Assembly: GCA_032718475.1 (NCBI GenBank)
Contig: JAUCBJ010004883.1
Location: 1-50,612 of the forward strand
Direction of reading: 5' to 3'
Source: Nemertoderma westbladi
Lineage: Eukaryota > Xenacoelomorpha > Nemertodermatida > Nemertodermatidae
DNA length: 50,612 nt
A program made the position numbers and the translations under genes. Each line of letters starts with the position of its first letter. Positions within the stretch are counted from its first letter, which is position 1. Below are positions 20,643 through 31,954 of the stretch, in pieces. The notes under the pieces were generated by a model. It saw nothing but the letters and a program-made list of their open reading frames with translations, did not search any database and was not told where the DNA came from.

Positions 20643-22072
20643 AGCCAAATGATAGCCAAGAGTTTAGCCAATCAATGAAGGGCACTGGAAAAGCTATCTG
20701 CTGGTGAGTCATTAGTAGCAGAGTGGAATTATTTGGTGTAACCATCGAAATTCATAGGCTCTTCATGAATGTAGAGAAGTTAACTAATATTGGTTAGATG
20801 TAATACAACAGGTTCTATAGGGAGATAGTATAGAACACATTAGTTTGGTAGGACAGCTGAGTTTGTGAGAGAGAGAGATGGGGGTGGGGGAGTGGTGGGC
20901 TGTGGGTAGTAGTTATTCACTGATTGTCAAAGGATTCGATGGTCCACTAGGATAAAGTGCTTTAGATCCACAATAATTGTTTTTGTCCGTTGAATTTACT
21001 CATTATGTCCGATGATTTTGACTTTTTATGTCCGCAGAAATTGCTACCGGTGTACCGGTAACTGGTAACAGTATATTGTAGGTATAAATAAAGCCTTAGA
21101 ATTATACTGTATTATACTACATTAGATTTGGATTAGAGTATTGGTGGTTCTGAGTTATCAACGATTGATTAATGTATCATAAGTAGTAATGATTTGATTT
21201 TAAGGATAGTATTTTTATAAAAATATTTTAAAGAATTAGAAAAATTGGAATTAATGATATTATCTGTTATGTTGGATCAACTGTAAAAATTATCTGAAAC
21301 TAATATACAGTACTACCAAAGTGAATCAATTTCACGAACCCTTTAGGGCTTAAATCTCGTCTGATCGATATATTTTGGAGATACTTCATTAATTTTAAAC
21401 ACTACTCAATTGATAATTATTGTAGCTGGACAGTGTATTGCAGCTATATCTTAATGACCTGTTGAAACAATAACTACTATCAGCTTCGATGATAGATGAT
21501 TTTGATTTATACCCATAGATAACGACGTATAATGCTTTTATTAATACATATTTTATTTCACTTCACATCCACTCTGGACCTTTTAATACGCATATATTTC
21601 ATCTAAATTTAAATTTAATACGCATATATTTTATCTCATTCCATATGACATCCAGTCTGTCTCATAATTATTAGCAATGCCCCTTTAATGGAATATTTCT
21701 AATCTATTATATTTTTAAATCTAACATTAAAATACAGTAATAATTTTAATTCGGTGTATTTTAATGTACTTTATTTATTGACTCACATTTTAAAATATGT
21801 ATGTTTTTTTTAGGGGGGAAACCCCATCCATAATTCTAAAGTTAATTTGTCAGCATATGTTATCTTTGTTCTAAGTTACAGTATGGTGTAAATTTATATA
21901 AATAAATAATAATAATATTACATTAGTTATTATTTATAAATATAATGTAGAACAGAACTTCGATCTTGAAACAGGTGGAGCAGTTCCAACTGACAACTCC
22001 TCTAGTAACGATGGTAACAACTACAAAACAAATATATTGAGTAACTTATTTAAGGGAGTAAAGTGAATCTTT
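20643..22072. other. Gene-free interval
   Basis: AT-rich, no exon. A dispersed repeat, CTTCATGAATGTAGAGAAGT (about 20759-20780), followed by a G-rich patch, recurs at about 22638-22690. Confidence 0.5.
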
Positions 22073-22155
22073 GGGCCAAAACGTCCGACAAGCAAATCTT
22101 GCATTTCATTCATTGGGCCGAAACGTCCTAGGCCAAAACGTCTTAGACCGAAACG
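22073..22155. repeat. Short repeats of CCRAAACGTCY
   Basis: Five variants of GGGCCRAAACGTCC/T occur within about 85 bp with irregular spacing. Purpose unknown. Confidence 0.7.
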
Positions 22156-23319
22156 TCTGTTACCCAGACTGAAGACAGGTAGGCCTACTAAATCTAAGTG
22201 ATTTAAAGAGTGTGGCTGCCGCTACCTTTTGTCAAATAAACAATGCAGGACAGGTCCAGGATGAGTGACAGCCGCGGTGTCCGCCAACCCCGGATGCGCC
22301 AACAGTGCAGTATCTATTAACCATAACTCTTCTTGACGCCGCTTAGAAATCTAACCAACCGTGATTTATTTTTGAACGGCTTTTCCACCAACCTGGCTAT
22401 GAATGTTGTTGGTTGCTACGGTATATGGCACTAACATAGTATAGACTGATAGAAGCAGCAATGAGAATGCTAAGGGAATAAACATTCGCACAGATATTGA
22501 AAACCGTCGTGTCAGTCCTGTCCTTCTTTGTGAATTTATTAACATATAATATATGTACCTTTACTTTCGCTGTTTCTACATTCAGACCATTAGCTATATA
22601 TATAAAATAACGCAACACCATCGAAAGTCATGGGCCCTTCATGAATGTAGAGAAGTTAATTAAGGGGTGGGGGGTGGGGGGTAGGGATACAGTGCTATAT
22701 TAAATCCACACGTTTTGCTTCTAACTGTGAGACAGCCCTAGTCTTGCAACATGCGAAATCTGAAAAGATCTTGATAAGATTTGTTAACATTCTTTGTAAG
22801 ATCTTGGCACTTCAGATTCTGATCTTTGCAGGGGAGGCACTGATCGTCTAAGATCCTTACAGATTTTCTAGGTACATCCCAGATCTTTGCAGGGAGTCAC
22901 TGATCATGTAAGAACATTACAGATTAACTATGAATATACCAGATCTTTGCTGTTCGCTAGGGGATGTGCATACGCGATCGTTGCAAATTTATTAAATTAC
23001 TTATTATGCATGATCACTCCATTTGCAAACATCAATAACAATATAATATCATAGCCAGTATATATTTAATTACAATATCCACAAAATACAACCCACAAAC
23101 CGCCCGGAAGCGGCAAATGATGTAACAATTAATTATTTAAAATAAATAGAACTGTATTTCTTTGCTGTTTTACTGTTTTATTTTATGTGTTGACAAGCCG
23201 ACCTTCAAGATTAAATTCTTAAAAGTCATCGTTGAGTTTTCAAAGTCGCTTAAATGTTTATATCCGAGTTTTTAGCGTCGTTTATATTGCAAGATCGAGT
23301 TTTACCACTGACATCCAGA
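22156..23319. other. Gene-free interval with GATCTTTGCAG cluster
   Basis: No exon. Positions 22740-22960 hold repeated words of the type GATCTTTGCAG and TAAGATCNTNACAG; a related cluster lies at 30060-30360. Confidence 0.5.
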
Positions 23320-23495
23320 TAGGGGGAGGGGGGGGGGGGGGGGGGGGAACTGGACGCAATAAAAACTCATCCCTCTCCAGGGGAAATTCGACGCAAATTA
23401 CAGCTGATTACTTTCAATAATAAAACTGTAACCTGTTCTATTGTGTTTAGTTTATTGTTTTGGTTAAAATAACGTGCCACTGTAACCTGTTCCTT
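23320..23495. mobile_element. MITE with G-tract end, truncated copy 2
   Basis: Begins with a G run of about 25 interrupted once, then AACTGGACGCAATAAAAACT. It matches the reverse complement of the right half of the element at 1385-1640 through GTGCCACTGTAACCTGTTCC, where similarity stops. Its other terminus is missing. Confidence 0.7.
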
Positions 23496-24510
23496 CCCAT
23501 ATTTTGTATGCAATTAATCCGTCTAAATATCGTTTTAAAATTTTTAAGTAGAAATGCATGCAAATGAAACGAAGGCCTACAGTATGTATCGCAGTTTACA
23601 AAATACATGATATATAATATATTAACGCCACACAGTAGCCGCATGTTGCGGCATGTTAACACTGTTCATGGTTCTCGCCCTGGTCCCGATCGCGGCTACC
23701 CTTTTCTTTCCTCTTAGCATCTATTCCCTTCTGGTTAATGGATCGCCTCAATTTGGGCCACATCGCATTTCTAAATAGTGAATTATTAAGACTGAATCGC
23801 TTCGTAACCATTTCTAAAATGTAAAATAAATAATTATACTGTATATGAGTTATATTATAAATTAAACCCACATTATAGTAGTTTGCTGGGTCTAATCACG
23901 GTGGTGCTATTGATGTTGGTTTGTTTTCTTGGGCGGTAATTTTATTTCCGAAGTCATTTTATGCTTTTGATGGAATCGAGATAGATCAGGCCTCGTAATG
24001 TTGTGGGGCGAGACACGTAGTCGGCGAGCCTTGGCATACGGTTCATATAGGGCAAATGGGGCATGTCCGTCTGTCTGTCTGTCCGTCTGTCTGTCTGTCC
24101 GTCCGTCTGTCTGGTAAATGTTTGAACGCGAATTTCTCGGCATCGCTCGTTCGGAATTGAACCAAACTTAGTAGGTAAGTAGTAGAGAGAAAGTTTAGAA
24201 AGTTTGTAAAGTTTGGTGAAAAATCATGCAGTCTGACGTCAGCTACGACAGATTATGTGGTTTTTAGAAAATGTTAAATTTCTCGGGAACGCCTCATTTT
24301 CCTGAGCTGAAATTTTGGTTGCTTGTAGAGAATTATGAAGTCTATCTTTTACGAAATTTAAAAGTTAAGACATTTAATTGGGGATCCGCTAGAGACTCCG
24401 AAGTAATGACATAGGCCTACCGGTACGCTAGGCCTACTGTTGTACTTATCAGTAGTGATTATGAAATTGCAGTATAAAACTTTAATACCTTCATTGGCCA
24501 GCTCGTTACC
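23496..24510. other. Gene-free interval with (GTCT)n array
   Basis: A short open frame on the minus strand at 23850-23656 (basic, KRKEKGSRDRDQGENHEQC) lies behind a TTTTAG acceptor-like site and could be an exon, but nothing supports it further. A (TGTC)n microsatellite spans about 24066-24115. It is preceded on the minus-strand side by a phrase, YAKARRLRVSPHN, that I associate with dispersed invertebrate repeats. Confidence 0.4.
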
Positions 24511-24596
24511 TCGAGCGGTGTTGGCTGAGTGGATAAGGCGTTGGACTACCCATCCAATGGATCTTCTCGCGCTGGTTCGAATCATATCTCTGGCGA
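24511..24596 (+). pseudogene. Degraded tRNA-like sequence (class II, Ser-like)
   Basis: TGGCTGAGTGGATAAGGCG is a good box A/D-arm, TTGGA/TCCAA forms the anticodon stem, and GGTTCGAAT is box B. The long variable arm suggests a serine or leucine type. The loop CTACCCA would give anticodon ACC, not expected for class II. The acceptor stem (GCGGTGT against CTCTGGC) and the T stem pair poorly. It is a tRNA pseudogene or a SINE head, not a working tRNA. Confidence 0.55.
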
Positions 24597-24649
24597 AACT
24601 TATTTTGCACGTTTTTTATATTAAATTTTTTTAAAGCCAACAATAATTA

Positions 24650-25012
24650 CTAGAATTAAACCAACTTTTATTACATTATGCATGCAGTCTATTAGAAATT
24701 TAGAAATAATCTGAGTTTTTATCAAAATAAGACTGTCGGACACTCGGTACCGGTAGTTTCAGACTTTTGATAAAAACTGAAATAAGTCGTTCAATCAAAT
24801 GATGAATTAAACCAAACTTGTACGTATGCAGTCCATTAAAAGTTTGGAAAGTATCTGAAGTTACTAAAAATAGGTCAGTCGGTACCGGTGGTTTCAGACT
24901 TTTTATAAAAACCGAAATAAGTCGGGCAATTGCAGTTCAGACTTTTTATAAAAACCGAAATAAAAGTCGGGCAATTGCAGATTAAATTAAACCAAAATTT
25001 GTACGTATGCAT
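24650..25012. repeat. Imperfect direct repeats of about 150 bp
   Basis: At least two units carry AATTAAACCAAACTTGTACG, ATGCAGTC and TCGGTACCGGTRGTTTCAGA; a 55-bp sub-unit (CTTTTTATAAAAACCGAAAT) is duplicated again near 24895-24985. Confidence 0.75.
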
Positions 25013-25254
25013 GCACTCTCGTGCTGCGCGAAGTCCCCACGAACGTGTTATCTTTCCATTGGACTAACTACAATGCGACTTATACAATATACTGTAGTAT
25101 AATAATATACATAATATACAAGATAAGTACAGTTGTCCATTTCACTATTTGTATATATGGGCCTACAGATGGTACTTCATTTTCTCACTATGCACTGACA
25201 CATCGCTTGTATGTATATTACTTTAAAAAGTGGGCCTACTAACCTTTAAGAATA

Positions 25255-25455
25255 TTGACCTTCAAATCTGGAGCTGCAGTTCTAAATGTTGAACCAATTG
25301 AATCGTGTTCTATAATTGTTCATATAATATCATCTGGTGTCATTATGCGTGACCATAGTTTGAGGCCAAATGAATTTATGGCAGCCTGTGGTGGAATTTT
25401 TGAGGTAAATAGAGGAATACTTATGTCGAATACATTGAATTCCTTCCCATCATGA
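25255..25455 (-). other. Coding-like block, strand uncertain
   Basis: One + frame is open for 66 codons. The minus strand reads more protein-like (DGKEFNVFDISIPLFTSKIP, FGLKLWSRIMTPDDI, stop, TIIEHDSIGSTFRTAAPDLK) with one in-frame TGA. It could be a decayed exon. No family recognised. The neighbouring GC-richer block 25500-25720 is similarly ambiguous. Confidence 0.25.
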
Positions 25456-25720
25456 GAACTGGCAACCTGTAGTTAATAATGTGGGATAAATATTGGATAA
25501 ATGGTCAGTAATGGTTGACCGATGCGCCTGTAAATAGCCTCTCGTCAACAAGTCAACCCCACCGACTAGCGGTACTGGCTGTTTTTGCTGACGGGGCTCT
25601 GTCGAACAACGCGTCCCTGATAGCAGTAAAGGGGGTCTCTTTATTGAGAGGCAGTATTATTATTGCCGCGGAACTGCCCCAACTCATCACCTCTCCCACT
25701 CTCGCTCTCTGACGAAAATG

Positions 25721-27251
25721 AACATAAAATCAACATACACCAACCCACTACCCTACCCCACACCGCGACACCCACCCACACCTACGATCTGAAAGATTGT
25801 ACCCAATACAAAAAAAAACAGGATAAGTTGAATCATACAACTAAAGCGGTAAGCTTGCAAGACGAATGCATGATTTACTGAGAATATCAGTCATAATCTC
25901 ACTTAATGGAATACTGTACATATTGTTCAAAACTTTTACTAAATTAATTGCAATGCTCACCTATCATTTCGCGAGTGTCAATACATACTCTTACATACTC
26001 ATGCATGTTAAAAATTAAGGTATAATTGGTACTGTACAAATCTGACAAATACTGGGATTGTAATTCATCTAGCATGATATAAACTAACGAACAAATTGGC
26101 AATTAATATGGCTGATATTTACTTCTTTTTCATGTATATTTTTCAGAAATATTTCAATTGCATTAATTTACATATTTCCAGGCCCTTTCATCCCATTTTA
26201 CCAAATTTTTTACTTTCAGGGATTTTAATTTCCATGCGGTATAGGGTTCCGCAACTTTTAGTGGCAACACTAGAGACATCTAACCCAGGGTAGGGTATTC
26301 CTTAAATACCCCCTGTAGGTGTTGGGCTGGGCACCTATGGGTAAGATACAGCATAGCGCACTACCCAACTAACAAATTTCCAACTAAATCTTCCACTTTT
26401 TTTCTCTAAAACGCTCAAACTACCATCCCAACTTCAGAAAAACAGAATAAAATTGGATTAGTTAGTAATAAATACTATTACTATTTAATAAAGGTTCTAT
26501 ACCTATAATGATAACGCACAATATCTCTACTAAATACCCAACAAAACAATCCATCTAAACTACTATTCCCCTACCAATTAACAGATTACCAATACATCTC
26601 ACTATACCACATCAAAAATCAATGTCACACCACCACTGCCTTTTCATTACATTTATAATGATATCAACAACCCAAAGATACCCCATTTGCTATCATCTTA
26701 TTGATAAAGCGCGATTTTATACCTCTGTTATAAGATAGAATTATGGAGATAAATTTATACCCCTGTTATATTGAATATCCACCAAGAACAAACCAACTGT
26801 AGTTCTAAAATCGTCGGAAATGACGAAAATATTACGAAATTGTCTAATTTATAAATATACCGGTAAAATATAATTACTAAAATTAATTATAACTAAAATA
26901 TAATTACACTATGCAAAAACTTACATTACAGATGGATCGACATCGTATGAAGGTAACTTTCCATTTCTTTTTTTAAACTAAAAAAAAGTATCTGAGAATT
27001 TCACCCCATAAATAATTAATTTAAAATAAATATTTATATTAAAAATATAGGCCTATATGAATTAATAAATATATAACTTTAAAGTTTAAACATAATAAGG
27101 TTAGTAAACCAAAGTAACAAGCTTTTCTCTCGTTTAGTAAGATTTAATATTCAGCTGATATCCGGAAAACAACTGCCAGATATCCGATCAGACAGGATAC
27201 CAAAAAGTGCTATACCTGTATAAATTACTGTACGTACATTAATAACTTACC
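25721..27251. other. Gene-free interval
   Basis: AT-rich, no repeats or exons that I can support. Confidence 0.45.
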
Positions 27252-27725
27252 AAGTCTGAGGAATCAATAACATCATCTCCAACACTCTGACACTACCATC
27301 AGCTAATGGGGTTGATACGTCACTGATGTTTATTTCTGGTTGTCGCTCGTATAACGCCTCCCGCAAAAGTCTAAATTCACGTTTTAGTACATTTCGGTCA
27401 CGAGTATGTTGAACCCGTATTTCTTCTATTATTTCTTGCATCTCGGGATTGCCAGTACATGCAGAATTCGATTTTGAGGTACCGTTACTCGGATTAGTAC
27501 TATACTAGTGTTGGCACTATTAGCTGCAGTTCCTGAACGTATCGATTTACTGACGCTACTTGTTGAACTGCGGTCGATATTGATATCCAGTGTTTTGGAT
27601 CTTTTTCCACAACGCTTTTCCTTTTCTTTAGCAATTGTTATAAGCATATCGTTATCTACAACATCAGATGAATCACTATCATCCAATTTCTTTTGAATAC
27701 GAACACGTTTCCTCGGATTTTCTAA
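27252..27725 (-). CDS. Unassigned exon with coiled-coil, one frameshift
   Basis: On the minus strand, AATTTAG precedes NPRKRVRIQKKLDDSDSSDV (basic then acidic). AKEKEKRCGKRSK and a Ser-rich linker follow. After a one-base shift near 27500 it continues STNPSNGTSKSNSACTGNPE, then a heptad-like helix (EIIEEIRVQHTRDRNVLKRE) and DGSVRVLEMMLLIPQTW, up to a strong donor TTG|GTAAGT at 27251. The charged linker, helix and following strand recall proteins with BEN or DUF4806 domains, of which one is present at 13.5 kb. That link is only suggestive. Other exons were not found. Confidence 0.45.
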
Positions 27726-30700
27726 ATTCTATTTGGTCTATACATACAGGCGGAATTTACTGGAATACATAATTAATAATAGTCCAAACATAATTAGGCC
27801 TATATTTTACCGTACTGCCGTAGGGGATAGAAGGGAGTGTTGAACCATGAGGAGGCAGGTTGGGTGAACCGGTGAATCAGTGCAATTTAAAGGAGAACGC
27901 TTGGGTTGGGCGTTTCCATGGATACACTATTAGAGAGACAATTAAAAACTGCACCTACTGTTGTACTTAGTCCAACTCTAGCCTACTTGCTCTTTTGCTA
28001 TGAAGGAAAGTATACTTTTGCCATATGTTTTCTATAACTGATAACTCTGGATGATTCTATGGATGATTACGTCACTGGTCTGCACTTTTCGTACGCAATG
28101 CATCTTTCAAAAAATGGGAGTAGTGTAGGAGGCTTGAATCAATGGATGGGTAGGAGGGTTGAACCACTTCGGATGGATGGGTAGGGGGGTTGAACCACTT
28201 CGGATGGATGGGTAGGAGGGTTGAACGTTGAACCCCTTTCCTATTGGTTGTTCTGGATATTTATCTACAAGTATGGTGTATGGATGGTATTTAGTAGGAC
28301 TAATTGACTATACTTGTTTCATTATTACATTCTTATCAACCCGTAGATAACGGTAGAGGCATAGTCGGAAGATGTTCATTGTTGAGTCCGAACTCCGAAC
28401 CAGAGCCACAGGCTATAGAGGGGGAGAATAATAAACGCACCCGATTACATATATTTGAACTAAATAAATATTACTTACAGTAACACAACAGCTCAATGTG
28501 AATTAGGGCCATACTCAATTAATCATCGTCCAGTGCAATGTGCAATGATATATTGATAGATTCGGAATAAATTGGTTCAGGTATTTGTGCAATTTCAGCC
28601 TTAAGCTACGATATGGAACAGAATAAACAATTTTTTGGAAATTTTGGTTCAACCCTCCTTACTCTCCCCGACTTGAAATCTAATTACGGTAATTAAATTA
28701 TTAATAAACAATGGAGAATAATTATTTTGAGTGAGTACCGCAACAATATTATGATTTAGTAGCCTAGTTGAAAAATAAATATCTTTAGTGGGAAAAATTT
28801 GTGGTATAATTATGCCAGTTATTGTTCCGAGTTTAAAACTGTTTAATGCTAGAACATAGCTTGCAAATTTCAATTCTAAAGCGTAAGGGTGAGATTGGTA
28901 TAGGCGAGATACCGGGATTTCCGAAAATTTATTATAATAATGTTTAATACTAATTTTATTTTGTACGAGTAATTTAAATATTATATGATATCAGTACCGG
29001 TATATAAAATAATAATCATTGAAATATGCATGTTATTTATATTAAATTTTACATTTACATTGTATTTTTGAGGGACCCGTTGTTGTGGGAAGGCCCTAAG
29101 CCAAAGCCTAGTTGGACTACTGTAAGTTTACAATATCGCGCAATACTTACTCATTCTGTTTGGCCCTATTACTGTATTATCCGCAATGTGAAAAATGTTA
29201 TTATAATTTTTAATGATATTTGTCTTATAGCCTAATTAACTACAATTATTTCATTAGTTTATTATTATATTAATATTTAGTTCATCAGTGCCTAATAAAA
29301 AATAGTAAATAGCCTACAAATCTGAAATTAGCAATTAGAGGGATAAACTGTAAAATGCACAGAAAATAAATGCAAAATCAAATAATAATTATTGTCTTAA
29401 ATCAGTAAATGGAAACAGTTGGTTGTCTACTTCCAATAACTGTGATGGCTGGAGATGAATCAGCCTGAAAATTGTTGTTGTTGGAAAAATTCTGTAGGCA
29501 GTATTCGCCACTGTGTAGATGTAGACTTTAGATGTGTGCGGTATTAAGGTCAATTTTAGTTATAAACTTTTCTTTCTTCTTGAGGCGGTATTGATGGATT
29601 TACCTGTCTTGTCTTATTAAGGTTGCTGGGTAGGAGCAGACATAAACAAAAGTATCGGGCTGAAACAGTGTAGAAAGACACAGTAGAAAGCAAAATCACA
29701 TCATATGGTTGGTTACTTTAACACACTATATTAGATTTCTTGCAAGGAAGGGTAGGGGCATCATTCATCATGGCAAGTTGTTTTATCTAATATTATATAA
29801 CTTAAAACTTACTGTGATTTCGCTATTTTCCCCAATCACCCTAATATTAATATTTCAGATCCCCATTCGCTTGCTCATTTTCTCTCTCCCCAATCACCCC
29901 CCCCCCCCCCCCCCCCCTCCCCCCACCCCATTCAGCCACTATTCCCTTACCGCAAGCCCCCGGTGGTGGCTTGTTTGTCAAGTTTAAGTTTCAATTACTG
30001 CATGCACCATCCATAAAATAAAATTTAAGATGTGAACATAGGTGCACCATTCCGTTCAAAACTTTGATGATCTTGTTATGATCATGTTATGATCTTTGCA
30101 GATATGAAATATACATAGTACATTTTTGCACACACTTAAATATCATAACTTTGTAATGTTACTAGAGGATTTTTAAGTTGCCAATATGCATCATAAGTAG
30201 AAGATAAATTAAGAGAACTTAAAATGTTCACTTTCCGGTTCCAGTCTTTCATGATCTTAACAAGATAATGTTATGATCTTGACAGGTTTACAATGTATTA
30301 TGATCTTTGCAGACATACTAAAGACATTGCATGATCATTACAGGTCTTTGAAGATTCGTAAAGTTGCTAGACTAGGGAGGTCATTCCTGTCTGACAGGAA
30401 TGTCCTGTCAGACAATTGATTTTGCCTGCGGTAAATTGACCCGTAATTTTGATTTACATTAGAGGGAAAGGCAATTGAAGATACGGAGGTTACATATGCA
30501 TGTTTTTCTAAATTCCCAGTAATTCAACTGGTCCTTATAAAACATGCTTAGACAGCAGTAATCTGAACCCATAATGACTGCGTTTTTGTAAGACGTGTAG
30601 TTGTCATTGGTGATCTGGCCTAAGCCAAATAGAAGCCTAAGATAAAACTTGAAACCTCCATACATGCAATGAACGTAAGTCATATTCTTTTATATAATTT

Positions 30701-31954
30701 TGAATCTCCTTTAAATCACGTGATGCTGGCTGTCTTACTGAATGGTAGATGTAATATTATGGTTTTGTTCAAGTGTATGGTAAAATAATTTAGTGTTCTC
30801 GAATATTTATTAAGTATCTAGATAATATCTATATAATCCAATCCTTGATATATAATACTATAATAATGATATATAATAAATAGTTTTTCTTTAATCTACA
30901 GGTACATTTTACCTATGTGACTTATAATTTACATTGTAGTTTATATGCAACATAAATGGCAGACCCAGAAAGTCTTTTGGTTTTTTCTCAAAATTGGAAG
31001 CAAAAATAAAACCTGAAGCACATACTCGGTTTTGGAATGAGAGCGTCGTACTATTAATACAGTACATCTATATTACCATAACGTCAATATTATAGCCCAC
31101 GAGTACGAAGGTAGTTACAGTACTATAGGAATCATAAATGTTAATGGCCAGGAAATACCCCTGGCCATTAAATGGGCAGTGGAAAATTAAATTGTAAAAT
31201 AATTTAATAAATTTATGTGTAATGAACAATGAATTGTAGTTAACCTGTTAAGTTAATGCAAATTTAATAAATAATATTGTAATAATTTGTTCAGAAATTG
31301 AAAAAATGAGACAGCGCATCACCAGGGGTTGATCCAGCGCTACAGTATACGTACGTTTCGGCCTATCAGGACTCTATTCAGTAGCATTAATAGGTTCCCT
31401 GCCAAACTCCCCAGACTCTGGCCATTCCACTTCTATTGAACAGGCAGTCTTTAGTTGCATATCCTATCTCTAAAAGCGGACCTACCGGCCTCAAGTATGC
31501 TAGAGTGAAACAGGAGTGAAGTACAAATAAATAGATATTCAGCTCGAGTATCGCTGCCAGGTGATATTAATAAATGAATGATTTGTAGTTGAGCTGTTAA
31601 TGCAACTTAAAGAATGATATTGAAAATAAGTTGTCCAGAAATGGAGAAAATGAGAAAGCGCGTCCTAAATTCCTTAAGTATGTTAAAGTGAAACAGGATG
31701 GAAGTACAAATAAATAAATGGTCAGCTCGAGTATTGATTAATTAACATTAATTAGCATGGTAATTATTAATTACTAATTAATTTAATTAATTAATAATAA
31801 CTTAAATAATTACAAATAAATATATATTCAGTACCAGTATTGCTGGCTATGGTCATACTAATTAATTAAATAATTCAGTATAGTTCAGCCACTCTCTCCT
31901 GACATCCTTTTACACTAATATAATAACTAATAAACTTATGTTTTATCATTTTAG
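27726..31954. other. Gene-free interval
   Basis: No exon supported. It contains a 31-bp tandem repeat (28141-28225), a C tract (29898-29925), a GATCTTTGCAG-type cluster (30060-30360), a 21-bp palindrome (30382-30402) and a pair of diverged ~330-bp direct repeats (about 31200-31350 and 31570-31740, sharing CTCGAGTAT and GTGAAACAGG). Confidence 0.5.
28141..28225. repeat. 31-bp tandem repeat, three copies
   Basis: Unit close to GGATGGATGGGTAGGAGGGT plus TGAACCACTTC. The same TTGAACC/GGTTCAA words occur singly near 27840 and 28650. Confidence 0.8.

Noticed and set aside
24511-24596. Functional tRNA gene
   Set aside because: Acceptor and T stems pair badly and the anticodon does not fit a class II tRNA.
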